A stretch of DNA of 64,000 bases from Colimorpha sp002372855 (GTDB taxonomy: Bacteria; Bacteroidota; Bacteroidia; Bacteroidales; P3). The notes beneath the pieces were generated by a model that saw only the letters and a list, made by a program, of their open reading frames with translations, was not told where the DNA came from and did no database searches. The stretch spans positions 1-64,000 of the forward strand of contig CAMOOR010000004.1 in NCBI GenBank assembly GCA_946621635.1, given 5' to 3'. The position numbers were made by a program, and so were the translations under genes. Shown here one piece after another: positions 32,077 to 39,581 of this stretch. The stretch's first letter is position 1; each line of letters opens with the position of its first letter.

Positions 32077-33464
32077 AAACTTTTATTAAGCACTTTCTCG
32101 GTTTTTGATATAACGATGTTGGCGGCTTGGTTGATGTTCCCCGCCTCGTCGAGTATGGGCGTCTGCGCCAGTTCGCTCATCGATTTTACTGCGATAGCGG
32201 TTTGTTGGAATGTCTCCAGCATCTGCTTGTTCTGTGGGTCAAAGCAATCGACGAATGGCTCCATTCGTCCAAGTAGCATGATGGCGCGTGTTTCGAGTTC
32301 CTCGGTTAGGTTCTGCATCTCGAGTACGCGGGCTTTTATGGCGTTCAGGGCCACCCAGCTTTGCTCTGTCTCGGCAGCCCATTTCTTGATGTCGGATAGA
32401 TATTGTTCACTCTCTGTGTTCTTTCTGGCATAGAATGCCGATGCCAGTGTTCCGACGGCTACGATGGCAAGGCCAGCTGTTGCGGTGGCTGTTATGGTGG
32501 CCATTACCGCCGCCCCTGCCGCCATTCCACCTCCTCCTGCCGCTATTGCTCCACCACCGAGCCAGGCTAACACGGCGTTGGAGGCTGCGGCACCGGAGAG
32601 CGCGCTGATGGCGGTGCCCGTGCTGGCAGCACCTACGGCCGTGACCGCCGCTGTTACCGCTGCAGGTGTGCCGATAAGTCCGACGGCAGCGAATCCGCCA
32701 CCTACGGCCAATACTTTGGCGGCTTGGGATGCCTGCATGTCTATATGCTTCATCTCTTTGAGATTCTCCTGCTTGATGTCAATCTCGCACAAGAAGTCGT
32801 ATTCTTTCGTTTTGGAGCGCTGGTTCATGCGCTCCAAATATCTCAGAAATGTGCCAATGGTGCGCTTCAATGCCCTGAGGCGTTGCTTCCCGAATACATC
32901 CAGTGTCTCGTTCAGGTCGTCGCGCAGAGCTTCGTTTGTGGCTTCAATCTCTGCCTTCAACTGGTCGGCTTCCTCCTTGTTGGTAATAGATTTCTTGCGG
33001 TCTTGTACGGCTTGCACGCCTGAAACGACTTTCAGACCTTTGACGGTGATTTTGCCTGTTTTTTGTGCAGCGTCTATCGTGGCACTGAGCACTTTTCTCT
33101 GCGTCTCTTCATCGGTGGCCAGCAGAGTCGCGGTTTCTTTCACATCAACTACGGCCTGCTTTGTCCAATCAGTGGCATCGAAGAATGCTTGCTGCGACCA
33201 ATCGGACGCATTTTTTACTGCCTGAGAAGTCCAATCGGACGCATCCTTGGCGGCTTTTGAAGTCCAGTCGGAGGCATCTTTGGCTGCCTGCGTACTCCAT
33301 TCAGAGGCATCCTTTGCCGCTTGTTCGGTCCATTCAGAGGCATCTTTGGCTGTCTGCGAAGTCCACTCCGCAGCCTCTTTGGCAGCCTTAGAAGTCCAAT
33401 CTGAGGCATCTTTGAGGGCTTTGCCTGCGCTTTCTTTCAGTTTGTTGATGTTAATGAGAGCCAT
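32073..33464 (-). CDS. Unknown protein with eight 11-residue Trp repeats and a Gly/Ala membrane segment
   Basis: The 463-residue protein has three parts. Residues 15-107 are eight perfect-length 11-residue repeats of the pattern KDASDWTSQAA, with Trp at 23, 34, 45, 56, 67, 78, 89 and 100. Eleven-residue periods form flat amphipathic helices, as in LEA proteins or synuclein-like lipid-binding helices. A charged coiled region follows (about 150-240). Then comes a glycine- and alanine-rich hydrophobic stretch (about 248-345, AVGGGFAAVGLIGTPAAVTA) that could span or insert in membrane. The C-terminus is helical. I know no named family. Membrane binding or pore formation is inference. Confidence 0.8.
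   Translation of the reverse strand: MALININKLKESAGKALKDASDWTSKAAKEAAEWTSQTAKDASEWTEQAAKDASEWSTQAAKDASDWTSKAAKDASDWTSQAVKNASDWSQQAFFDATDWTKQAVVDVKETATLLATDEETQRKVLSATIDAAQKTGKITVKGLKVVSGVQAVQDRKKSITNKEEADQLKAEIEATNEALRDDLNETLDVFGKQRLRALKRTIGTFLRYLERMNQRSKTKEYDFLCEIDIKQENLKEMKHIDMQASQAAKVLAVGGGFAAVGLIGTPAAVTAAVTAVGAASTGTAISALSGAAASNAVLAWLGGGAIAAGGGGMAAGAAVMATITATATAGLAIVAVGTLASAFYARKNTESEQYLSDIKKWAAETEQSWVALNAIKARVLEMQNLTEELETRAIMLLGRMEPFVDCFDPQNKQMLETFQQTAIAVKSMSELAQTPILDEAGNINQAANIVISKTEKVLNKSL
33144..33419. repeat. 33-bp coding tandem repeat (eight 11-codon units)
   Basis: The 33-bp units diverge at synonymous and conservative sites but keep exact length, so the repeat is under protein-level selection rather than freshly duplicated. 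Confidence 0.85.
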
Positions 33465-33478
33465 ATTTTTATTTTTTT

Positions 33479-33772
33479 CTAACCGAAGTATCCAATTATG
33501 CCAATGACGGCGGCGGGGATGAAGAAGAACTGGATGGCGTATCCGATGGCCGTCATAAAGCGGCTGCCGGCAAGGTCCATGCTGCTCTTAATCCAGAACC
33601 AACGCGGAGGCACAGTATCACCCCAGCCGACTATGCCCACCACAAGGCCGAGCACAGCGGAAATGCCGCCAAGTATGAGCGCCAACGGCTCTGGGTCTTC
33701 GAGCAAATACAAGCCTCCGAGGATAAATGTTATCGGGCTGATGAATTGGAATAGCCAAAGGAATATTGCCAT
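33479..33772 (-). CDS. Small membrane protein, unknown
   Basis: The 97 residues contain about three membrane helices (FLWLFQFISPITFILGGLYLL, then LILGGISAVLGLVVGIVG, then FFFIPAAVIGIIGYF) joined by a loop, PPRWFWIKSSMDLAGSRFM. It lies 3 nt after the nuclease-like gene and 14 nt before the Trp-repeat gene. I cannot name a family; its place suggests a membrane subunit or an immunity-type protein. Confidence 0.72.
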   Translation of the reverse strand: MAIFLWLFQFISPITFILGGLYLLEDPEPLALILGGISAVLGLVVGIVGWGDTVPPRWFWIKSSMDLAGSRFMTAIGYAIQFFFIPAAVIGIIGYFG

Positions 33773-33775
33773 CGT

Positions 33776-34390
33776 TTATTTCAATCTTAGTTTCAGGAAA
33801 TAGTGTTCGGGCTTGTCGTGTGGCAGGTCGTCCCAGCTGAATGTATATTTGCCCTTTAGGTCGATTATATCCGTCTTGGCTTTCTTCTTGTATTCGTAGT
33901 GCTTCACCGTGCTTTTCCTATCGCTGATATTGTATTTGATGTCCTCTCTCGAGTGCGGGAAAATATGATAATCGGTATATGCAATCTCGTATTTGAGGTC
34001 GGCGTCGTAATGTTCCAGATTCTCAATGTCGGCCAATACTGCAAAACGGGCATCCGTCGTGGCGGCATTCATGGCATTGGCCTTTGTCTCGGGACGTTTC
34101 ATCTCGATGGCGGCACGTACCGACTTGCCTTTGCTGGCGAGTTCCACCACAATGTCGCAACGACCGATGCCATTGGTCTTGCAGGTGTGTATTTCTCCCA
34201 TGTTCTCTTCGAGCAGCACCGTGAGCTTATACTCGCCGTTCTCTTCCTGCGGCTTTCCCTGTTGCAGGATGTAGTAGGCGAGGTAGACCTGTATGGTGCG
34301 CTCGTTGGTGGTGGGGATTTCGTCCGCCACGATGCCCTGTTGCCACTTCGAATAGGCCTTGTCGATTACTTCTTGCAGTATCTTTTTCAT
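33776..34390 (-). CDS. PD-(D/E)xK nuclease-like protein
   Basis: The 204 residues show the layout of a restriction-endonuclease-like core: Glu30 in PTTNERTIQ, then Asp79 in IGRCDIVVEL, then Glu96-x-Lys98 in RAAIEMKRPE. That order (E...D...ExK) is the PD-(D/E)xK signature and resembles the N-terminal nuclease domain of type I restriction HsdR subunits and Mrr-like proteins. The C-terminal 80 residues are charged. No methylase or specificity gene is nearby. It is the first gene of the four-gene cassette. Confidence 0.68.
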   Translation of the reverse strand: MKKILQEVIDKAYSKWQQGIVADEIPTTNERTIQVYLAYYILQQGKPQEENGEYKLTVLLEENMGEIHTCKTNGIGRCDIVVELASKGKSVRAAIEMKRPETKANAMNAATTDARFAVLADIENLEHYDADLKYEIAYTDYHIFPHSREDIKYNISDRKSTVKHYEYKKKAKTDIIDLKGKYTFSWDDLPHDKPEHYFLKLRLK

Positions 34391-34424
34391 TTTTCTGTGT
34401 ATTTTGATGTTTGATTGTTTTTGA

Positions 34425-34460
34425 TTTTAAAAGGAGGCTGCCTGTTGGAGCAGCCTCCTA
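34425..34460 (-). terminator. Terminator after the four-cysteine peptide gene
   Basis: Read on the minus strand, GGAGGCTGC (34458-34450) pairs with GCAGCCTCC (34441-34433) and is followed by TTTTAAAAT. It separates the radical SAM unit from the nuclease cassette, although no obvious separate promoter for the cassette is visible. Confidence 0.85.
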
Positions 34461-34476
34461 AACGTCTCGTATAGCG

Positions 34477-34599
34477 TTACGCTCTGCGAGGCAGAATGCA
34501 TTTAGGTGCGCTGGAACCTTGTTTGAGGGTTTTGCAGCACTTTACACCCTTTTTGTTGTACGAACAACCCATGCTGGAACCTAATTCAAGTTCTCTCAT
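34477..34599 (-). CDS. 40-residue four-cysteine peptide, candidate RiPP precursor
   Basis: On the minus strand, 18 nt after the radical SAM stop codon, an ATG opens a 40-residue frame. It starts MRELELGSSMGCSYNKKG, has cysteines at 12, 21, 22 and 34, and ends CILPRRA. The motif GSS occurs twice, each followed by a cysteine (GSSMGC, GSSAPKC). The frame is followed by a good terminator, so the two genes form one transcription unit. A short cysteine peptide beside a SPASM radical SAM enzyme is the standard arrangement for thioether-bridged peptides (sactipeptides, ranthipeptides). I do not know this sequence, and a metal-binding or regulatory peptide is also possible. Confidence 0.7.
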   Translation of the reverse strand: MRELELGSSMGCSYNKKGVKCCKTLKQGSSAPKCILPRRA

Positions 34600-34617
34600 A
34601 TTAAAAGTATTTAGTTG

Positions 34618-36183
34618 TTAGGAGTTTTTAGGGACTCCGTTTGCCCTATTATATTCGCGGTTTAATTGCGGTATCTCAACATCAAGCTCCGATATCCTTT
34701 CGGTGAGTTTTTTCCCATTTAGAATATCAATTCCATTCTTGAGTTTCTGAATTGTGGCATATCTTATTTTTGCCAAATAGCAGTTGTTCTCACCTGCTTT
34801 AAAGCGACTTCCTCGGTCATTGTAGTTATTCCCCGGACAAAAGTAGCAATAGTCGCAATAATCATGTGTAAAGCATTCTTCATAGTCCGACTCTCTTGTA
34901 GAACTCCATTCACCAATTAGTTTGTTACCATTTACAATTTCCTGTATGCTCTTTTCTTTAAGGTTGCCCAGCACCAAAGGAAATGCGCTGCAAGGTGTAA
35001 GGTTGCCGTTGGGGTTAATATTATATGAGTAAAGCATTGCGCCGCAAGGTGCGTGTGGCTCGGGATTCCCTATTGGTGCATCTTCGTCAATAGTACTAAC
35101 ATTGATTGGAACGTGCTGGATTACATCTTGGTCCAACAGGACCACCTCCATTTGTTCTGGCGTAAGCCTAAGATGCTGTGATGCACATTTATCCCCATCT
35201 ATGGAATCCGTTATCATTAGGTCAAAGTAACAATTTGAACCATACTTCTCCATATATGGTTTAACGAGAAAATAAGACTTGAGGTTGGGTTGGATTATTG
35301 GGCATGCAATATCTATTGGTATGGCGAATTTGTGCAGTTCTTCCATCACTGCAATTGTTTTTTCAAACGATCCTTTTGTCCTAGTAATACTGTCATGAAC
35401 TGTGGCATCACCACTATACAGTGAGAATTGTACACATTGCGGGAAATAGCCTGCCAACTTTTTCTCTTGACCCTTCAATGACAAACCGTTGGTATATATA
35501 CTTATTGCTATATCTTTTTGGTACAGATACTCAATAATATTCCACACATTGGGATTAGAGAAGGGATCTCCCCCTGTTAAAACCGCCGTTGTCAACCCAG
35601 CCTCGCATAGATTGTCAATAATACGCTTGTAATCATTTAGAGATAACTCAACCGTATCGGCCCTTCCATTGCGTTCACTGTCATTTCGTGTTGCTCCCGG
35701 GTTATAACAATGTATACATTTTTCGCTGCAACGATATGTAAGTTCAAACATTGCATCAAAAATATGCATACGGTCTTTTGTGGTTTTGGCATATGCCATA
35801 TAAGGAGTATCCTTCTCGATGTCCTCAAAATGTCGGGACACGGCTTCTTCTGAACGAGTAGTGCCAGTATTGTTCTTGACAGACTCCCGGTAGCGGTGTA
35901 TCGCTTCTTCTGTTAGTTGTTCGGATGATAATAATCCCTCGTTGCATAATTCAGTGAAGAAACACGACAGTGATTTAGGAGCAATGTCTAACAAGCGAGA
36001 GACTTCTTCGATATATATTGCACCATACTTACCAGCCTGCAAAATAGCCCCCACAACATCAGCACTGTCGGATTCATAAAAGTAGTTCATCCTCGACAGT
36101 AGGTTGAACATAATAGCCACATGCTTCTCGGCATTGTATTTGCCGCAGGTCCATGGCGGACGGAATAATATCTTGTTGCTCAT
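34618..36183 (-). CDS. Radical SAM/SPASM protein with PqqD-like N-terminus, putative peptide maturase
   Basis: The 521 residues divide into three parts. The first 100 look like a PqqD-type winged-helix peptide-recognition domain (FNLLSRMNYFYE ... EEVSRLLDIAPKSLSCFF). The radical SAM core carries Cys152, Cys156 and Cys159 in YRCSEKCIHCYNP, and LTGGDPFSNP as the SAM-binding glycine motif. The SPASM domain has cysteines at 380, 398, 437, 443, 446, 449 and 468, enough for two extra iron-sulfur clusters. These features match RiPP maturases that crosslink or modify peptides. The gene is clearly AT-richer than its genomic surroundings, suggesting transfer. A 40-residue cysteine peptide follows it. 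Confidence 0.88.
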   Translation of the reverse strand: MSNKILFRPPWTCGKYNAEKHVAIMFNLLSRMNYFYESDSADVVGAILQAGKYGAIYIEEVSRLLDIAPKSLSCFFTELCNEGLLSSEQLTEEAIHRYRESVKNNTGTTRSEEAVSRHFEDIEKDTPYMAYAKTTKDRMHIFDAMFELTYRCSEKCIHCYNPGATRNDSERNGRADTVELSLNDYKRIIDNLCEAGLTTAVLTGGDPFSNPNVWNIIEYLYQKDIAISIYTNGLSLKGQEKKLAGYFPQCVQFSLYSGDATVHDSITRTKGSFEKTIAVMEELHKFAIPIDIACPIIQPNLKSYFLVKPYMEKYGSNCYFDLMITDSIDGDKCASQHLRLTPEQMEVVLLDQDVIQHVPINVSTIDEDAPIGNPEPHAPCGAMLYSYNINPNGNLTPCSAFPLVLGNLKEKSIQEIVNGNKLIGEWSSTRESDYEECFTHDYCDYCYFCPGNNYNDRGSRFKAGENNCYLAKIRYATIQKLKNGIDILNGKKLTERISELDVEIPQLNREYNRANGVPKNS

Positions 36184-36212
36184 TTGGTTTTCCTCCCTTT
36201 ATAAATTACAAT

Positions 36213-36259
36213 GCAAAGTTCGGAAGTATAGTGCAGTAATCCAAATCCGTTTTGGTCCG
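36213..36259 (-). promoter_or_regulatory. Promoter and upstream motif of the radical SAM operon
   Basis: On the minus strand the -7 box GAACTTTG (36220-36213) lies 20 nt after TTG (36244-36242). Directly upstream is CGGACCAAAACGGAT (36259-36245), repeated exactly at 37015-37001 in front of another minus-strand promoter. Confidence 0.75.
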
Positions 36260-36286
36260 TTTTGTAACCTGCTCAATTTCAATGGC

Positions 36287-36317
36287 ACAAAAATAGGGTT
36301 CCCCTAGCGGGAACCCT
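36287..36317 (-). terminator. Terminator of the regulator-like gene
   Basis: On the minus strand AGGGTTCCC (36317-36309) pairs with GGGAACCCT (36303-36295) and is followed by ATTTTTG. Confidence 0.83.
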
Positions 36318-36375
36318 GTCGTATGATGTCAAAATTGCTGTCGCCGTTTCTTTTTTTCCCTGCCGGCCGCTGAGC

Positions 36376-36957
36376 CTATTCCTCTTTGGCCGGTAGCTGG
36401 CGCACCAAGGTAAGCCCTCCCAGCTGCCCTATCTCGTACAGCGGCCAGCTGGAATCTCCATGGATCACGTTGGCCAGCATCGCAGGGTGCCCCAGGGCGA
36501 AGAATGCCGCCTGGAAAGTGTCGTCGGCCCTCAGCTTGCTGCCCTCACTCATAACGACCCTGAAGGTGCTGTTGCCCAGATATTCCACCACCACCTCGCG
36601 CCCGGGGTTCCAGCGCAGCTGCAGGTACTCGCCCGGCAGCAGGTCGGCTACCTTGACGCCCTGCCCGAGAACGGGGTCGCTCGAGGGCGTGTCGTCGCCG
36701 TGGTGCTCGCAGAAATCGTCGTAGTTGCGGTAGCCTATCGAACGCGCCAGCAGGTTCAGCGTCCCCCGGCGCGGGACAGAGCTCATGCCGCCATACTGCC
36801 AAAAGCGCTTCACCGTAGTGAGCCCAATCGGCTCGCGCGTGCGCCCTTCTACAAATGCCGTCAGGGTGTAGAAGTCGCCAGGCGTGCGCGCCTCGCAACC
36901 CGCCGCCTCGCAGACAAGGCGGCGCAGGGTCTCCAGATGGGTGTCGTTGTTGTCCAT
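36376..36957 (-). CDS. Putative DNA-binding or regulatory protein, unknown
   Basis: The 193 residues open with a helical region of the kind seen in several Bacteroidota proteins: GLTTVKRFWQYGG, then a serine/arginine link, then GTLNLLARSIGYRNYDDFC. This reads like a helix-turn-helix in which the FW-Y-G and LAR--GY--YDDF blocks are conserved. The second half is beta-rich (LQLRWNPGREVVVEYLGNST) and may bind a ligand. It has its own promoter and terminator, and the promoter carries the same 15-bp motif as the radical SAM promoter. That makes it a candidate regulator of itself and of that operon. Confidence 0.7.
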   Translation of the reverse strand: MDNNDTHLETLRRLVCEAAGCEARTPGDFYTLTAFVEGRTREPIGLTTVKRFWQYGGMSSVPRRGTLNLLARSIGYRNYDDFCEHHGDDTPSSDPVLGQGVKVADLLPGEYLQLRWNPGREVVVEYLGNSTFRVVMSEGSKLRADDTFQAAFFALGHPAMLANVIHGDSSWPLYEIGQLGGLTLVRQLPAKEE

Positions 36958-36969
36958 ATTTTCGGCTGC

Positions 36970-37015
36970 AAAATTACACTTTTTTCTTCAATCGCACAAT
37001 ATCCGTTTTGGTCCG
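36970..37015 (-). promoter_or_regulatory. Promoter and upstream motif of the regulator-like gene
   Basis: On the minus strand TAATTTTG (about 36977-36970) lies about 20 nt after TTG (36999-36997). One base further upstream is CGGACCAAAACGGAT (37015-37001), identical to the motif at 36259-36245. Confidence 0.75.
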
Positions 37016-37030
37016 CATTGTTTTTTTTCC

Positions 37031-37057
37031 TTGCTCTTGCTTTTTTTCGTATCTTTG
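37031..37057 (+). promoter_or_regulatory. Promoter of the kinase-LRR gene
   Basis: TTG at 37031 and TATCTTTG at 37050-37057, followed by GCA, form a recognisable promoter. It rules against a GTG start at 37070, which would leave almost no leader. Confidence 0.75.
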
Positions 37058-37105
37058 CATCCTCAATAAGTGACCTCACAATGCCCTTGTCCGAAGTGTA
37101 GCGCA

Positions 37106-38890
37106 ATGAATATCAACTCAAATACTGCCAATTCTGCCAATCACCCCTCGTCACTCGTCGATGGCCCGTCGGGTCTCGTCTCTGGCGGCAGCGGCATCAC
37201 CGAGCCTTTCTTCTCCAACTATGAGGAGATCGCCCGTGGCTCCACGCACGTGCTCTTCCGCGCCCGCCGCTACGGCCGTTGGTATGTGCTCAAGGGTATC
37301 CGCGACGAGCTGCGCGGCAACCCCCTCTACGACGAGTGGCTCTACAAGGAATACAGCGTGGGGGTCTCTCTCGACCATCCCGCTATCGTCCGCGTGGAAA
37401 GCCTCGAGGACGACAACGTGGTGGGCCGATGCATCGTGATGGAATGGGTGGAGGGTCAAACCCTCGACCAATGGAGGCAGGGGAAGTCTGCCGCCGACGC
37501 CCGCGCGATGTTCTCCCAGTTGCTCGATGCCGTCGATTATCTCCACCACCACGGCATCTACCACCACGACATCAAGCCTTCGAATATCATCATCGCCCAC
37601 GACGGCCGCCTCAAGCTCATCGATTTCGGCCTCAGCGACGGCCCACAGTACGCCGCCTTCAAGCACAGCGCCGGCAGCGACGGCTTCGCCGCTCCCGAAC
37701 AGAAAGCCGGGGCCACCGCCGACCACCGCGCCGACATTTACGCCCTGGGATGCATCCTTCTCTCCCTCTTCGGCCGCCGCTACCGCCATGCGGCACGTTG
37801 CGCCATGCGCGAGGACCCGCAAAAGCGGCCCCAGTCGGTGGCCGCGTTGCGCCGCCTGATGCATCCGCGATGGTGGATCTCGCTACTGGTGCTCCTGCTG
37901 CTGGCAGCAGCGGTCTTCCCCGTACTCTTCCCGCTCCCCATCGTCCACAGCTTCGTCCTGCCCTCCGGCCAGACGGTCTACTACCGTGTGCTGCAGCATG
38001 TGCCGCAGCGTCAGGCAGCCCTGGTATATACCGGTGCCGATGGTCAGGAGTGGCCGGCCGACCTCGAGAGGCTGCAGGGCCACCTCGACATTCCTCCCAC
38101 CATACGCCATCTGGGGGTGGATTACGACCTCGTCGCAATCGGCGAGCACGCTTTCCATAACCAGAGCTTCATCACCGGCGTGACCCTTCCCGAAGGACTG
38201 CTGCGCATCGGCACCGGCGCCTTCGCCGGCTGCCCGGCCATGAAAGACACACTCGTCATCCCAAGTTCGCTGCGTTTGATTGGCGGCGACGCCTTCACCG
38301 ACTGCAGCGGCATCCCCGCCGTACGTTGGCTGGCCGACAGCTGCAACGTCTCAAATGAGGCTAATCAATGCTTCTATCGCTGCCTCTCCATGCGAAAGGT
38401 CGAGATCGGCCCCGGCGTCACGGTGGCACCTTCGTGGACGTTCAACAACATCCGTGTGCTGGAGTCGGTATACTTCGCCGACGGCGTCGTCACCATCGGC
38501 CGCGACGCCTTCGCTATGGACAGTTGCCTAACCGATGTCCGCTGGCCCTCGACGCTGCGTGTCATCGAGCACGCTGCCTTCTACGAGTGCGACCTGCGCG
38601 AGATCGTGCTCCCCGACTCCCTGCAGGTCGTCGGCACCTATGCCTTCGCCTACAACAACCATGTGCGCCGCATCGCACTCGGATCTGCTGTCAGCTTCGT
38701 GGGCACCTATGCCTTCGCCGACTGCTATGAGCTCGAGGAAGTCACCGTCCAAGCCTCCCTACCGCCCCAGGTGGTGGTAACCTCCTTCGACGGCATGCCC
38801 GACGGTGTGCGCCTCCGCGTCCCCAAGGCCTCCGTCAACGCCTATCGCAGCGACCCCGTCTGGAACCGCTTCACTATTGTTGGCTATTGA
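37106..38890 (+). CDS. Serine/threonine protein kinase fused to BspA-like leucine-rich repeats
   Basis: The 594 residues hold a eukaryotic-type kinase domain in the first 255: an ATP-site lysine in WYVLKG (about 61), hinge VMEWVEGQTL, catalytic loop YHHDIKPSN (about 152-160; HHD replaces HRD) and DFGLSD (about 172). One membrane helix follows (about 257-278), so the rest faces outward. The outer part is a linker and then leucine-rich repeats of the LRR_5/BspA type (IGEHAFHNQSFITGVTLPEG, VVGTYAFAYNNHVRRIALG). The design is a receptor kinase: outside repeats sense, inside kinase signals. The start is the ATG at 37106. Confidence 0.88.
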   Translation: MNINSNTANSANHPSSLVDGPSGLVSGGSGITEPFFSNYEEIARGSTHVLFRARRYGRWYVLKGIRDELRGNPLYDEWLYKEYSVGVSLDHPAIVRVESLEDDNVVGRCIVMEWVEGQTLDQWRQGKSAADARAMFSQLLDAVDYLHHHGIYHHDIKPSNIIIAHDGRLKLIDFGLSDGPQYAAFKHSAGSDGFAAPEQKAGATADHRADIYALGCILLSLFGRRYRHAARCAMREDPQKRPQSVAALRRLMHPRWWISLLVLLLLAAAVFPVLFPLPIVHSFVLPSGQTVYYRVLQHVPQRQAALVYTGADGQEWPADLERLQGHLDIPPTIRHLGVDYDLVAIGEHAFHNQSFITGVTLPEGLLRIGTGAFAGCPAMKDTLVIPSSLRLIGGDAFTDCSGIPAVRWLADSCNVSNEANQCFYRCLSMRKVEIGPGVTVAPSWTFNNIRVLESVYFADGVVTIGRDAFAMDSCLTDVRWPSTLRVIEHAAFYECDLREIVLPDSLQVVGTYAFAYNNHVRRIALGSAVSFVGTYAFADCYELEEVTVQASLPPQVVVTSFDGMPDGVRLRVPKASVNAYRSDPVWNRFTIVGY

Positions 38891-38954
38891 CCAGGGGCAG
38901 AAAATACATTGCCGATGCCAGCAAAATAAGTGTATGTTTAAAATATTATCTTGA

Positions 38955-39452
38955 TTATAATGTCTTTCCGTCGAGGGTGGCGCTGGTCATCTCGTCGTTC
39001 TCGTAGACGAGCTTGAGAGAGAAGAACGGTGTGCCCTCGTCGAGCAGCAGGCGGAGGAATATCTTGTCGCCTTCCCAGAGGTTTATTGTGGGGTTGCCGA
39101 CGCCGTCGGCTATGGGCAGTTCGGATTTGGCTATCCATGCCAGCGTGCCTTCGTCGTCGATGCCCATGTCGGGCTCGCCCTGCCATTCGGTGGCGGTGAA
39201 GAGGTGCATGTATTAGTTGTCCCAGGTGTCGGAGATGAAGGTGACGATGCCGCGGTAGCGCCAGCGGGTGACGGTGAGGCCTGTTTCCTCGTGCACTTCG
39301 CGCAGCATGCATTCGTCGGGGGCCTCGTCGGCCTCGCATTTGCCGCCCACGCCGATCCACTTGCCGTGGCTGGCGTCGTTCTTTTTCTTCACGCGGTGCA
39401 GCATCAGGTAGCGCTCGCCGTCGTCTATGTAGCAGAGTGTGGTCTGTTTCAT
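38955..39452 (-). pseudogene. Nudix hydrolase (8-oxo-dGTP diphosphatase type) split by one in-frame stop
   Basis: The two halves are contiguous in one frame. The first (39452-39213) codes 79 residues with a full nudix box, GGKCEADEAPDECMLREVHEE followed by TGL (Gly-x5-Glu-x7-REVHEETGL). It then meets TAA at 39215-39213 right after ISDTWDN. One codon later (TAC, then ATG 39209) the family sequence resumes as YMHLFTATEWQGEP and runs 84 residues to the normal end. Nothing is missing but the single codon. A recent nonsense mutation, readthrough or a sequencing error are all possible. The first half alone lacks the C-terminal strands and is unlikely to be stable. Confidence 0.85.
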
Positions 39453-39453
39453 G

Positions 39454-39578
39454 GCAGTTAAGAGTTATAAGTTAAGAGTTATGAGTTGAGAGTCCTGTGG
39501 TGTATAAAAAAAATCAAGAGTTAAGAGTCGGGTTGATTCCCCATAACTCTTAACTCTTAATTCTTAACTCTTAATAGA
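39454..39578. repeat. GTTAAGAGTTAT tandem repeats in both orientations
   Basis: GTTAAGAGTTATAAGTTAAG at the left is mirrored by AACTCTTAACTCTTAATTCTT at the right, giving a long potential hairpin between the nudix gene and the small basic gene. Confidence 0.8.
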
Positions 39579-39581
39579 GTT

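Noticed and set aside
33776..34390. Type I restriction subunit
   Set aside because: Only a nuclease-like core is present; there is no helicase part and no methylase or specificity gene nearby.
36104..36307. A 67-residue frame on the plus strand upstream of the regulator-like gene
   Set aside because: It overlaps the start of the radical SAM gene and its promoter, has no promoter of its own and no recognisable sequence.
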